Below, in pieces: positions 43,059-51,554 of a stretch of 64,000 nt of DNA (positions within the stretch are counted from its first letter, which is position 1; every line of letters begins with the position of its first letter). The notes beneath the pieces were generated by a model. It saw nothing but the letters and a program-made list of their open reading frames with translations. It was not told the DNA's origin and ran no database searches. The stretch comes from Pseudomonas parasichuanensis (GTDB lineage Bacteria > Pseudomonadota > Gammaproteobacteria > Pseudomonadales > Pseudomonadaceae). The translations under genes and the position numbers were made by a program. The DNA lies in contig NZ_BQHO01000025.1 of the NCBI RefSeq assembly GCF_021601385.1, positions 33,425-97,424 of the forward strand, read 5' to 3'.

Positions 43059-43077
43059 ACAGATGATAATCATTAGC
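43059..43077. promoter_or_regulatory. Fur-box-like site upstream of the TonB-dependent receptor gene
   Basis: By hand alignment, 14 of 19 positions match GATAATGATAATCATTATC, including an unbroken GATAATCATTA core. It lies about 70 bp before the receptor start, so the receptor probably has its own iron-repressed promoter. Confidence 0.6.
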
Positions 43078-43144
43078 CTTACGTCTTCGCTTAGCAAATA
43101 CACACATCAAAACCATAACTGCCGCCACCCTTTGGAGCCCCCAC

Positions 43145-45361
43145 GTGTCCCACCGTCCCCTCGCCACTCACCCGGCCTCATCACTCACCCTGCTGGCACA
43201 CGCCGTGCTGATCGGCCTGGCCTTCGGCGCCGGCGCATTTGCCGCGCCCCCTGCACAGGCCGAAACACCTTCGAGCAACAGCCAGGACGCGGAACAAAAA
43301 CCGGCGCTCACCGAGTTGTCCGCCACCCTGATCGACGCCCAGGGTATCGCCGACCCACTGCCACCGGCATACGCCGGCGGCCAGGTGGCCACGGGCGGGC
43401 GCGTCGGGCTGCTGGGTAACAAAGACTTCATGGAAACGCCGTTCAGCACCGTCAGCTACACCGACACCTACATCCAGGACCTGCAGGCCAAGGACATCAC
43501 CGACGTGATCGCCGCCACCGACCCCTCGGTGTTCAGCAACGGGCTCACCGGTACCTACAGCGAGAACTATTCGATCCGCGGTTTCCAGACCAGCGTCACC
43601 GACATGACCGTCGATGGCCTGTTCGGCATGGCTCCCTATTACCGCGCCTCACCCGAGATGTACGAGCGCATCGAAGTGCTCAAGGGCCCGTCGGCCCTGC
43701 TTAACGGCATGCCACCCGGCGGCTCGGTGGGCGGTATCGTCAACCTCATCCCCAAGCGTGCCGGCGACACGCCACTGACCCGCCTCACCGCCACCTACGC
43801 CTCCGACGCGCAGCTGGGCGGGCATATCGATGTGGGCCGGCGTTTCGGCGAAGGCAACCAGTTCGGCGTGCGCTTCAACGGCATGTACCGCGACGGCGAT
43901 ACCGCCATCGATGGCCAGGGCCAACGCAACGTGCTGTCGGCCCTGGCCCTGGACTGGCGCGGCGAACGTGCACGGCTGTCTGTCGACCTCTACGACACCG
44001 ACGACCATATCCGCGGCCAGAACCGTGGCTTGGGCCTTGATGACGGCGTGCCGGTGCCCAGGCCGCCCAAGTCCGACACCCTGCTCAACCCTGACTGGGC
44101 CTATGTCGAAACCAAGGACAAGGGCGTGATCCTGCGCGGCGAGTACGAGCTGACCGACCAGTTGCTGGCCTACGGCGCGGTCGGCACCAGCAAGACCGAC
44201 TACCGCTACAGCGGCGCATTGGTCGGCACCGTGACCAACGCCGCCGGCGACGTCACCACCACCATGGGTCAGCTGCAGATGGAGATCCACAAGACCTCCG
44301 CCGAAGTGGGACTGCGCGGCCATTTCGACACCTTTGGCATCAACCACCAATGGTCGCTCAATGCCACCCAGTACAGCGACACACAGAAGGACTTCGGCCG
44401 CCGCGCCGCCGGCTCCAGCTGGACCACCAACATCTACCATCCGAGCTGGGGCCCCAAGGTGTCCGAAGCCTGGCCGCCAATCGCCCACACCGAAAACGAC
44501 CTGAAGAGCTATGGCATTGCCGACACCCTGTCGGTGTTCGACGACCGCCTGCAACTGACCTTGGGCATACGCCGCCAGGAGGTGGTCACCGATACCTTCA
44601 ACGTCAACACCGGCGCGCGCAACAAGCCCGGCTACGATACCCACGCCAACACCCCGGCCGGCGCCATCCTGTTCAAGCTCACCGACCAGGTGTCGCTGTA
44701 CGCCAACTACATCGAAGGCCTGAGCAAGGGCGAGGCAGCACCGTTTACCGCCGCCAACTACGGCGAGGTGTTCGCACCCTACGAGACCAAGCAACGCGAA
44801 GTCGGCCTCAAGCTAGACCTGGGCACCTTCAGTCATACCCTGGCGCTGTACGAAATCAAGCGCCCGGGCAGCTACACCGACCCGGTTACCAACGTCTTTT
44901 CGTCTGGCGGCGAGCAGCGTAACCGCGGCGTGGAATGGAGTTTCTTCGGCGCCCCGCTGCCGGATGTACGGCTGATGGGCGGCGTGGCCCATGTCGACCC
45001 CAAGCTGACCAAGACCGCAGGCGGCGTCAACGAGGGCAAGACGGCCACGGCCTATCCCAAGCTGCAGGGCAAGCTGGGCATGGAATGGGATATCCCGGGC
45101 TTTGAAGGGCTGACGCTGACCGGTAACGTCACCTCGCAGTCCAAGCAGTACATCAGCGAAGACAACACGCTGTCGATCCCCGGCTACACGATCTTCGACG
45201 CCGGTGCCCGCTTCACCACCCAGGTCGCCAGCAAGCCTGTGACCCTGCGCGCCAACATCTCCAACCTGACCGACAAGGATTACTGGGGCGTACCGCTGAC
45301 CCAGACCTTGGGGCTGGGTGCGCCGCGCACCTATGAGCTGTCGGCTACGGTGGACTTCTGA
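43145..45361 (+). CDS. TonB-dependent siderophore receptor
   Basis: A 738-aa outer-membrane barrel. A signal peptide (cleavage near AQAE) is followed by a plug domain with ETPFSTVSYTDTYIQDLQAKD, NYSIRGFQTSVTDMTVDG, ERIEVLKGPSALLNG and GGSVGGIVNLIPKRA. The barrel ends in SATVDF, with a terminal phenylalanine. There is no N-terminal signalling extension, so it is not an ECF-coupled transducer. The start is GTG, and no in-frame ATG stands near. It imports the ferric siderophore handled by the adjoining ABC operon; the chemistry of the siderophore cannot be told. Confidence 0.9.
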   Translation: MSHRPLATHPASSLTLLAHAVLIGLAFGAGAFAAPPAQAETPSSNSQDAEQKPALTELSATLIDAQGIADPLPPAYAGGQVATGGRVGLLGNKDFMETPFSTVSYTDTYIQDLQAKDITDVIAATDPSVFSNGLTGTYSENYSIRGFQTSVTDMTVDGLFGMAPYYRASPEMYERIEVLKGPSALLNGMPPGGSVGGIVNLIPKRAGDTPLTRLTATYASDAQLGGHIDVGRRFGEGNQFGVRFNGMYRDGDTAIDGQGQRNVLSALALDWRGERARLSVDLYDTDDHIRGQNRGLGLDDGVPVPRPPKSDTLLNPDWAYVETKDKGVILRGEYELTDQLLAYGAVGTSKTDYRYSGALVGTVTNAAGDVTTTMGQLQMEIHKTSAEVGLRGHFDTFGINHQWSLNATQYSDTQKDFGRRAAGSSWTTNIYHPSWGPKVSEAWPPIAHTENDLKSYGIADTLSVFDDRLQLTLGIRRQEVVTDTFNVNTGARNKPGYDTHANTPAGAILFKLTDQVSLYANYIEGLSKGEAAPFTAANYGEVFAPYETKQREVGLKLDLGTFSHTLALYEIKRPGSYTDPVTNVFSSGGEQRNRGVEWSFFGAPLPDVRLMGGVAHVDPKLTKTAGGVNEGKTATAYPKLQGKLGMEWDIPGFEGLTLTGNVTSQSKQYISEDNTLSIPGYTIFDAGARFTTQVASKPVTLRANISNLTDKDYWGVPLTQTLGLGAPRTYELSATVDF

Positions 45362-45368
45362 GGGTCGA

Positions 45369-45392
45369 TGCCCCGCCCATGCTGGCGGGGCA
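45369..45392. terminator. Bidirectional hairpin between receptor and LuxR genes
   Basis: TGCCCCGCC and GGCGGGGCA form a 9-bp GC stem in the 40-bp gap between the converging genes. Confidence 0.6.
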
Positions 45393-45401
45393 ATCCACCG
45401 C

Positions 45402-46253
45402 TCACCGCCTGCGCCGCAGGTAACTCTCCAACGGGTCCTTGCTCAACCCTTCCTGGGCCTGGGCCACCGAGGCAATGAACAGCGAGAACAGCTCCGACTG
45501 CTTGGCGATGTCCAGCTTGCTGTACACATGCTTGCGGTGGGTCTTGACCGTGTCCTCGCTGATGCCCAGCCGTTCGGCCAACGAGCGGATGGAATGGCCG
45601 CGCAGCATGTACTGGGCCACCAGGCACTCGCGCTCGGTCAACAGCGACGAGCCGAACTGGGTCAGCGCGGCGTTGATCTGCCGGCCCAGCGCACTTTCGA
45701 AACGCCCACCCAAGGCATCTGCATCCAGGTCCCCCCAATGCCGGCGCACCACGGCCAACACCCAGGGGGCAATGCGCTTGAGTTCGTCGACCTGCTGCCG
45801 GCCCAGGCGGCGGGTGCTGGCCAAGGCCACCGCGATGGTCAGCTTGGGCCCCAGCGGCACGATGTAGTTCAGCTCATCCTCGAGCCGCGCATGCTGGTAG
45901 AACGACACGTAGTATTCGCTGCGCTTGAAGTGGTCCGGCGCCACATCGCTGAGCCGGTAGCAGCCTGGGGCGATGCCCTCGATGCAGGCGCGGTAGAACG
46001 GGCACAGCAGGTAGAAGCCTTCCAGGTACTTGCCGATGCTGCCCTCGGGCATCCACGGCCCTTCTTCGTCCCGCTCGAACAGGGCCGAAGGCAGCCCTTG
46101 ATGGGGGAACAGGAACACGGTGATGGCGTGGGAGGGCGCCAGGTAGTTGAGCGCGGCGAACAGCGACTCGACGAACGCCGACGTGCCGATGCAATCGACC
46201 ACGTGGGCGATCTGCTCGAACCACTGCGCGGATTGAAGCCGGTCTCTGCTCAT
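45402..46253 (-). CDS. LuxR-family transcriptional regulator
   Basis: A 283-aa protein with a C-terminal LuxR helix-turn-helix (LTERECLVAQYMLRGHSIRSLAERLGISEDTVKTHRKHVYSKL) and an N-terminal sensor of no recognised domain. I start at MSRDRLQSAQW, because the in-frame extension upstream reads into the terminator of the neighbouring binding-protein gene. It lies downstream of the orphan binding protein on the same strand and may sense a compound related to that protein. Its targets are unknown. Confidence 0.83.
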   Translation of the reverse strand: MSRDRLQSAQWFEQIAHVVDCIGTSAFVESLFAALNYLAPSHAITVFLFPHQGLPSALFERDEEGPWMPEGSIGKYLEGFYLLCPFYRACIEGIAPGCYRLSDVAPDHFKRSEYYVSFYQHARLEDELNYIVPLGPKLTIAVALASTRRLGRQQVDELKRIAPWVLAVVRRHWGDLDADALGGRFESALGRQINAALTQFGSSLLTERECLVAQYMLRGHSIRSLAERLGISEDTVKTHRKHVYSKLDIAKQSELFSLFIASVAQAQEGLSKDPLESYLRRRR

Positions 46254-46277
46254 CTGTTTGCTTGCCTCTTGAATCGG

Positions 46278-46304
46278 AAAAAGCCGTTGCATCGCTGCAA
46301 CGGC
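46278..46304 (-). terminator. Rho-independent terminator after the binding-protein gene
   Basis: On the minus strand GCCGTTGCA-GCGA-TGCAACGGC is followed by TTTTT. It ends the binding-protein transcript and shows that the LuxR gene must start after it. Confidence 0.8.
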
Positions 46305-46359
46305 GTTTTCCATCTTTCCATGCCCCGGGCGGGCTCACCAGCGCGCTGTCGCGCGAGGG

Positions 46360-47400
46360 TCAGCGCGCCGCCCAGGCATTGAAGCGCTCTTCCAGCTCTT
46401 CGCCGTGGTCGACCCAGAACTCGGCGTTCACCAGTTGGGCTTCGGCCAGGTTGCCGGGGGCCGTTGGCAGCTGCTGCTGGATCTCGGCCGGCAATGCATT
46501 GACCGCATCGATACGCACCGGGCCATAGGGGATGTGGCTGGAGAAGGTTTTCTGCGTGGCGGCCTGGCTGGCGAAGGTGATGAACTGCTGGGCCAATTCC
46601 TTGCTCTTGGAGCCGCGCACAATCGCCCAGTGGTCTGGGTCGTACAGGCTGCCTTGCCAAACGATGCCAAGCTTCGAGCCGTCCTTCTGCGCCGAGGCGA
46701 TGCGCCCGTTGTAGGCGGCGGACATCACCACATCACCGGCCACCAGCCACTGCGGCGGTTGCGCGCCGGCCTCCCACCACTGGATGCTCTGCTTGATCTG
46801 GTCGAGTTTGTGGAACGCGCGGTTGACGCCCTCCGGCGTGCCCAGCACGGTGTACAAATCCTGGCGCGGAACACCATCGGCCAGCAGCGCGACCTCAAGG
46901 GTGTACTTGGCGCCCTTGCGCAACCCGCGCTTGCCGGGGAAGCGCTGGGTATCCCAGAAGTCCGCCCACGAGGTCGGCCCGTTGGCGAGCTTCTGGGTGT
47001 TGTAGGCCAGCACCATGGACCACACATAGCTGGCCACGCCGCACTCGCTCACGGTACCGGGCAGGTAGTTGGCCTGGTCGCCCAGCAGGGCCGGGTCGAT
47101 GCGCTCGAACAGGCCTGCTTCGCAGCCGCGGATCAGTTCGGGGCTTTCGACCTCCACCACGTCCCAGGACACATGGCCGACATCGACCATGGCCTTGACC
47201 TTGGACAGTTCGCCATTGTACTCGCCCGCCACCACCTTGCCGGCCCCGCTCTGCTCGAAGGGCTGGAAGTAGGCGGCCTGCTGCGCCGCCTTGGTGGCGC
47301 CGCCAAAGGAGATGACGGTAAGGCTGGAAGTGCCGGCAACGGCGGGAAGGCTGGCAGCGGCGAGCACTGCGAGGCCAAGTGACGCGGTGATGGTACGCAT
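46360..47400 (-). CDS. Orphan extracellular solute-binding protein (PotD/PotF-like)
   Basis: A 346-aa periplasmic protein. A signal peptide (cleavage after AVAG) precedes LTVISFGGATKAAQQAAYFQPFEQ, then VEVESPELIRGCEAGLFERID and GVASYVWSMVLAYNTQKL, as in polyamine or Fe(III)-type solute receptors. No ABC permease or ATPase genes are nearby, so it either uses a transporter encoded elsewhere or acts as a sensor. GGGAG lies 8 nt before the ATG. Being next to an aldehyde dehydrogenase and a carnitine block, a quaternary amine or polyamine ligand is plausible, unproven. Confidence 0.83.
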   Translation of the reverse strand: MRTITASLGLAVLAAASLPAVAGTSSLTVISFGGATKAAQQAAYFQPFEQSGAGKVVAGEYNGELSKVKAMVDVGHVSWDVVEVESPELIRGCEAGLFERIDPALLGDQANYLPGTVSECGVASYVWSMVLAYNTQKLANGPTSWADFWDTQRFPGKRGLRKGAKYTLEVALLADGVPRQDLYTVLGTPEGVNRAFHKLDQIKQSIQWWEAGAQPPQWLVAGDVVMSAAYNGRIASAQKDGSKLGIVWQGSLYDPDHWAIVRGSKSKELAQQFITFASQAATQKTFSSHIPYGPVRIDAVNALPAEIQQQLPTAPGNLAEAQLVNAEFWVDHGEELEERFNAWAAR

Positions 47401-47532
47401 GAAAAACTCCCTCACGATTTATGGTTGTGTGTATCGAGGCAGTTGGGCCAGTCGGCCCGAGCCCGCGCTGCCCGGGGGCATGCGGGGGATTTCTTTTTTT
47501 GTGACTCGTTGGATTGCTGGGGCTGCTGCGCA

Positions 47533-47607
47533 GCCCTTTCGCGGCACGAGGCCGCTCCTACAAGAGACCGCGCCCCCTGTAGGAGCGGCCTTGTGCCGCG
47601 AGAGGGC
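47533..47607. repeat. Paired REP-like palindromes (AGGAGCGGCCTTGTGCCGCG type)
   Basis: Two inverted 28-bp arms of the same family as 8152-8259, in the gap between the binding-protein gene and the aldehyde dehydrogenase gene. The rest of 47401-47642 shows no gene. Confidence 0.75.
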
Positions 47608-47642
47608 CGCACCGTTGCCCCAAGCACCTCAAGATCAAGCAC

Positions 47643-49133
47643 TTACCGCAACTGGAACCAAGTGGTCTTCAACTGCGTGTACTTGTCGAACGAATGCAGC
47701 GACAAATCCCGCCCAAACCCGGACTGCTTGCCACCACCAAAGGGCACCGTGGTATCCAGCGCATCCATGGTATTGACCGAAACCGTACCGGCCTTCAGCG
47801 CCTTGGCCACGCGGTGGGCGCGGTTCAAATCATCGCTCCACACCGACGCCGCCAACCCATAGATGCTGTCATTGGCCAGCTGCACCGCCTGCTCTTCGCT
47901 GTCGAACGCGCTGATGGCCAGCACCGGCCCGAAGATTTCATCGCGGGCCAGGCGGCTGTCGCTGCCGACGTTGCCGAAAATCGTCGGCGTGACGAAATTG
48001 GACGAGCCATTGAAGGTCAGTTGCTCGCCACCGCTGAGCAACGTCGCGCCCTCCTCGCGCGCCTGGCCGATCGCCCGCACGATGCGCGCGGTCTGCTCGC
48101 TGTCGACGATCGCGCCGGCAGCACTGCCCGGGTCAAGCGGGTCGCCCGGCAGCCAGGCCTGGGCCTTGGCGATCACCCGCTCGACGAATTCGTCATGGAT
48201 CGAGCGCTGCACATACAAGCGCGAGTTGGCCGAGCACACCTCACCCTGGTTGAAGAAGATGCCGAAGGCGGCTTTCTCGGCGGCCAGGTCAAGGTTCTGG
48301 CAGTCGGCAAACACCAGGTTCGGGCTCTTGCCGCCGCACTCCAGCCACACCTGCTTGAGGTTCGACTGCGCCGAGTACTGCATGAAGTACTTGCCCACCT
48401 GGGTCGAACCGGTGAACACCAGGCAGTCGACATCCGGGTGCAGCCCCAGGGCCTTGCCGGCCTGCTCGCCCAGCCCCGGCACCACGTTCAGCACGCCCTC
48501 GGGGATACCCGCCTCCAGGGCCAGCTGGCCAAGGCGCAGGGCCGAGAACGGCGACTGCTCGGCGGGCTTGAGCACCACGCTGTTGCCGGCGGCCAGCGCC
48601 GGCGCCAGCTTCCAGGCCGCCATATCCAGCGGGAAGTTCCACGGCACCACGGCGGCAATCACGCCCAAGGGCTCGCGGGTGATGGTGGCCAGGGCATTGG
48701 CGGCGGTGGGCGCGACCTGGTCGTAGACCTTGTCCAGCGCCTCGCCATACCAGGCGAACACACCGGCCGCACCGGGCACGTCGATGTTGTAGGCATCCAT
48801 CACCGGCTTGCCCATGTTCAGCGAGTCCAGCAGCGCCAGTTCTTCGCGGTGCGCCAGCAGCAGGTCAGCCAGCTTGATGAGGATTTTCTTGCGCTGGGTG
48901 GGGGCCATGCGCGCCCAGGGCCCTTGCTCGAATGCGCGGCGGGCGCTGCGCACGGCCAGGTCGACTTCGTCTTCACCGCAGGCCGCCACACGGGCCAGCA
49001 GCTGGTTGGTGGCTGGGTTGATGGCGTCGAAAGTCGCCCCCGACGAGGCCTTCACCGGGTGGCCGCCAATCAGGGCGGTGTCGATGAATGTTTGGCGGTT
49101 GGCCCGCTGCTGCCAGAAGGAAAGGTCGAACAC
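47643..49133 (-). CDS. Aldehyde dehydrogenase, PuuC/KauB-like; candidate malic-semialdehyde dehydrogenase
   Basis: About 496 aa. The cofactor region VPWNFPLDMAAWKLAPALAAG, the general base in WLECGGKSPNLVFADC and the nucleophile in NQGEVCSANSR are present, in the order and spacing of gamma-glutamyl-aminobutyraldehyde/KauB enzymes. I prefer the GTG giving VFDLSFWQQR, with GGGAG 7 nt upstream; the ATG five codons further up sits against a GACCGCG/CGCGGTC inverted repeat with no ribosome site. It is next to the carnitine block and would oxidise malic semialdehyde left when CntAB removes trimethylamine from carnitine (inference). A polyamine aldehyde is the main alternative. Confidence 0.85.
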   Translation of the reverse strand: MFDLSFWQQRANRQTFIDTALIGGHPVKASSGATFDAINPATNQLLARVAACGEDEVDLAVRSARRAFEQGPWARMAPTQRKKILIKLADLLLAHREELALLDSLNMGKPVMDAYNIDVPGAAGVFAWYGEALDKVYDQVAPTAANALATITREPLGVIAAVVPWNFPLDMAAWKLAPALAAGNSVVLKPAEQSPFSALRLGQLALEAGIPEGVLNVVPGLGEQAGKALGLHPDVDCLVFTGSTQVGKYFMQYSAQSNLKQVWLECGGKSPNLVFADCQNLDLAAEKAAFGIFFNQGEVCSANSRLYVQRSIHDEFVERVIAKAQAWLPGDPLDPGSAAGAIVDSEQTARIVRAIGQAREEGATLLSGGEQLTFNGSSNFVTPTIFGNVGSDSRLARDEIFGPVLAISAFDSEEQAVQLANDSIYGLAASVWSDDLNRAHRVAKALKAGTVSVNTMDALDTTVPFGGGKQSGFGRDLSLHSFDKYTQLKTTWFQLR

Positions 49134-49268
49134 GCTGCGCTCCCACATCGACCGCGTTCGCGGTCAGTTGTTATTGATGTGGGCCGATGGTGCGCCACTC
49201 TGGGCGGCGGGAAAATTAGTAAAAATGTTCTCCAGACCTATGAAAAAACTCTCTAGCAAACGCAGCCA

Positions 49269-50180
49269 TCAGTCAGGCAACTGATAGCGCTCGGCAAAGT
49301 ACTGGCGGAAGAACTCCACCGCCACCCGCACCTTGGCCGAGCCGGCCAGCGGCGCGGTATACACCGCCCAGATATCCGCCGCCTGCTGGTAGTCGGGCAG
49401 CACCTGCACCAGGCGCCCGTCTTCGATGCTGTCGTGCACATCCCACCAGGAGCGCAGCAGGATGCCCCGCCCGTCCAGGCACCACTGGTGCGCCACCTCG
49501 CCATGGTTGCTCGACAGCGCGCCGGTCACCCGCACGCTTTCTTCGCCTTGCGGGCCTTCCAGGTGCCACAGCCCGAACGGGTGGTCGCGCTCCTTGATCA
49601 CCAGGCAGTCATGGCTGGCCAGATCCGCCAGCACCTTGGGCGTGCCGCGCTCGGCCAGGTAGCCCGGCGCCGCGCACAGTACCCGGCGGTTGCGCGCCAG
49701 CGGCTTGGCGATCAGGTGCGGGGCGATGACGTTGCCGACCCGGATGTCCAGGTCCACGCCCTCGGCGATCAGGTCCACCAGGCGGTCGTGCACGTCCAGG
49801 CGGATGTCCAGCCGTGGGTAGCGTGCCGCCAGCTCCGACAACGCCGGCGCCACGAAGCGCCGGCCCAGGCCCAGGCTGCTGGCGATGCGTAGCTGCCCGG
49901 CGGGCTCGCGCTGGCCGGCATTGAGGTCGTCGCCCATGCGTTGCAGGGTTTCGAAGATCTGCTGCGCCCACTGGTAGACGCGCTCGCCCTCCTCGCTCAC
50001 CGTCACCCGCCGGGTGGTGCGGTGCAGCAGGCGCACCCCCAGGCTTTCTTCCAGCAGGCGGATGCGCTTGCTGACGAACGCCGCCGACATGCCGCGCTCG
50101 TCCGCCACCGCGGCAAAGCTGGCGCGGCGCGCCACCTGCAGGAAAATATCGAGGTCGTCGAGGTTCGGCAGATTATTCAC
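49269..50180 (-). CDS. dmlR: LysR-family regulator (DmlR-like)
   Basis: A 303-aa LysR protein. The helix-turn-helix is at residues 8-65 (LDIFLQVARRASFAAVADERGMSAAFVSKRIRLLEESLGVRLL), and the effector domain runs from about 95. It is divergent from the D-malate/tartrate dehydrogenase gene with a 94-bp gap, as E. coli dmlR is from dmlA. The start is a GTG, since no ATG fits. It likely activates the dehydrogenase gene with D-malate as inducer. The name rests on gene order and family. Confidence 0.82.
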   Translation of the reverse strand: MNNLPNLDDLDIFLQVARRASFAAVADERGMSAAFVSKRIRLLEESLGVRLLHRTTRRVTVSEEGERVYQWAQQIFETLQRMGDDLNAGQREPAGQLRIASSLGLGRRFVAPALSELAARYPRLDIRLDVHDRLVDLIAEGVDLDIRVGNVIAPHLIAKPLARNRRVLCAAPGYLAERGTPKVLADLASHDCLVIKERDHPFGLWHLEGPQGEESVRVTGALSSNHGEVAHQWCLDGRGILLRSWWDVHDSIEDGRLVQVLPDYQQAADIWAVYTAPLAGSAKVRVAVEFFRQYFAERYQLPD

Positions 50181-50274
50181 GTTTCGTGCACCAAGAATTG
50201 ATCGAATAGCGGATTATCTCCGCAGCGCGCCCTTATAGCATGGCCGCATCCTCCCTGAACACGAGATGCGCCCC

Positions 50275-51366
50275 ATGACCAAGACCTTCAAAATCGCCGC
50301 CATCCCCGGTGACGGCATCGGCAACGAAGTCCTCCCGGAAGGTATCCGCGTGGTCGAGGCCGCCGCCCGCAAGCACGGCCTGAACCTGGAGATCGAATTC
50401 TTCGAATGGGCCAGCTGCGACTACTACCTGGCCCACGGCAAGATGATGCCGGACGACTGGTTCGAACAGCTCAAGGGCTTCGATGCCCTGTACTTCGGTG
50501 CTGTCGGCTGGCCGGACAAGGTCCCGGACCACATCTCGCTGTGGGGGTCCCTACTCAAGTTCCGCCGCGACTTCGACCAGTACGTCAACATCCGCCCGGT
50601 GCGCCTGTTCCCCGGCGTACCTTGCCCATTGGCAAACAAGAAGCCGGGCGACATCGACTTCGTGGTGATCCGCGAAAACACCGAAGGTGAATACTCGTCC
50701 CTGGGCGGGCGCATGTTCGAGAACACCGAAAACGAATTCGTCCTGCAGGAGTCGGTGTTCACCCGCCGTGGCGTCGACCGCATCCTCAAGTACGCCTTCG
50801 AGGTTGCCCAGACCCGCGAACGCAAGCACGTCACCTCGGCCACCAAGTCCAACGGCATGGCCGTGAGCATGCCCTATTGGGACGAGCGCACCGCCGCCAT
50901 GGCCGCGCACTACCCCGAGATCAGCTGGGACAAGCAGCACATCGACATCCTCTGCGCGCGCTTCGTGCTGCAGCCGGAGCGCTTCGACGTGGTGGTGGCC
51001 TCGAACCTGTTCGGCGACATCCTCTCCGACCTGGGCCCGGCCTGCGCCGGCACCATCGGCATCGCGCCGTCGGCCAACCTCAATCCGGAGCGCAAATTCC
51101 CGTCGCTGTTCGAACCGGTGCATGGCTCGGCGCCGGACATCTATGGGCAGAACATCGCCAACCCGATCGCGATGATCTGGTCGGGTGCGCTGATGCTCGA
51201 ATTCCTCGGCAAGGACGGCGACGACGCCCGCTACCAGGCTGCCCACGACGACATCCTCAAGGCCATCGAGACCGTGATCGCCAACGGCGACACCACCCGT
51301 GACATGGGCGGCAGCCGCTCGACCCAGGACGTGGGCAAGGCGATTGCCGAACTGCTTGGCGCTTAA
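50275..51366 (+). CDS. dmlA: D-malate/tartrate dehydrogenase (decarboxylating)
   Basis: A 363-aa isocitrate/isopropylmalate dehydrogenase-family enzyme. IAAIPGDGIGNEVLPEG is the N-terminal loop, IRENTEGEYSSLGG the catalytic region, with the substrate arginines and the metal aspartates in FDVVVASNLFGDILSDLG, and EPVHGSAPDIYGQNIANPIAMIWSGALMLE the NAD site. The family (TtuC/YeaU) decarboxylates D-malate to pyruvate and oxidises tartrate. I start at MTKTFKIAA; an ATG three codons upstream is possible. In this block it would finish the carnitine route by converting malate to pyruvate. Confidence 0.9.
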   Translation: MTKTFKIAAIPGDGIGNEVLPEGIRVVEAAARKHGLNLEIEFFEWASCDYYLAHGKMMPDDWFEQLKGFDALYFGAVGWPDKVPDHISLWGSLLKFRRDFDQYVNIRPVRLFPGVPCPLANKKPGDIDFVVIRENTEGEYSSLGGRMFENTENEFVLQESVFTRRGVDRILKYAFEVAQTRERKHVTSATKSNGMAVSMPYWDERTAAMAAHYPEISWDKQHIDILCARFVLQPERFDVVVASNLFGDILSDLGPACAGTIGIAPSANLNPERKFPSLFEPVHGSAPDIYGQNIANPIAMIWSGALMLEFLGKDGDDARYQAAHDDILKAIETVIANGDTTRDMGGSRSTQDVGKAIAELLGA

Positions 51367-51378
51367 TCGATAAACCCG

Positions 51379-51410
51379 AGCCGACAGTCAGGATTGTCTG
51401 ACAGTCGGCT
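51379..51410 (+). terminator. Hairpin after the dehydrogenase gene
   Basis: AGCCGACAGTCAG and CTGACAGTCGGCT pair with one central mismatch, 12 nt after the stop codon. No T-run follows, so it may not stop all transcripts. Confidence 0.5.
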
Positions 51411-51440
51411 TGCGGTGCGTAACAATTCAATGCACACTTC

Positions 51441-51476
51441 GTTAACTAAAAGATATACGTAAACCTACAGTTAACA
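51441..51476. promoter_or_regulatory. GTTAAC-type repeat before the BCCT carrier gene
   Basis: GTTAACTAAAAGATA and, 24 nt later, GTTAAC stand about 80-115 bp upstream of the BCCT gene. A close variant occurs as a double copy before cntA (53302-53330), so a common regulator of transport and oxygenase genes is likely. Confidence 0.5.
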
Positions 51477-51554
51477 GAGAGCCCCATTCGACACGGATTT
51501 CACCCAACGCCTGACTGACTCCAACTACAAAAAAAATGCCCCTGGAGACAATTG

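Noticed and set aside
46254-46313. N-terminal extension of the LuxR gene
   Set aside because: It reads through a Rho-independent terminator with a TTTTT run on the same strand, so the ATG at 46253 is the better start.
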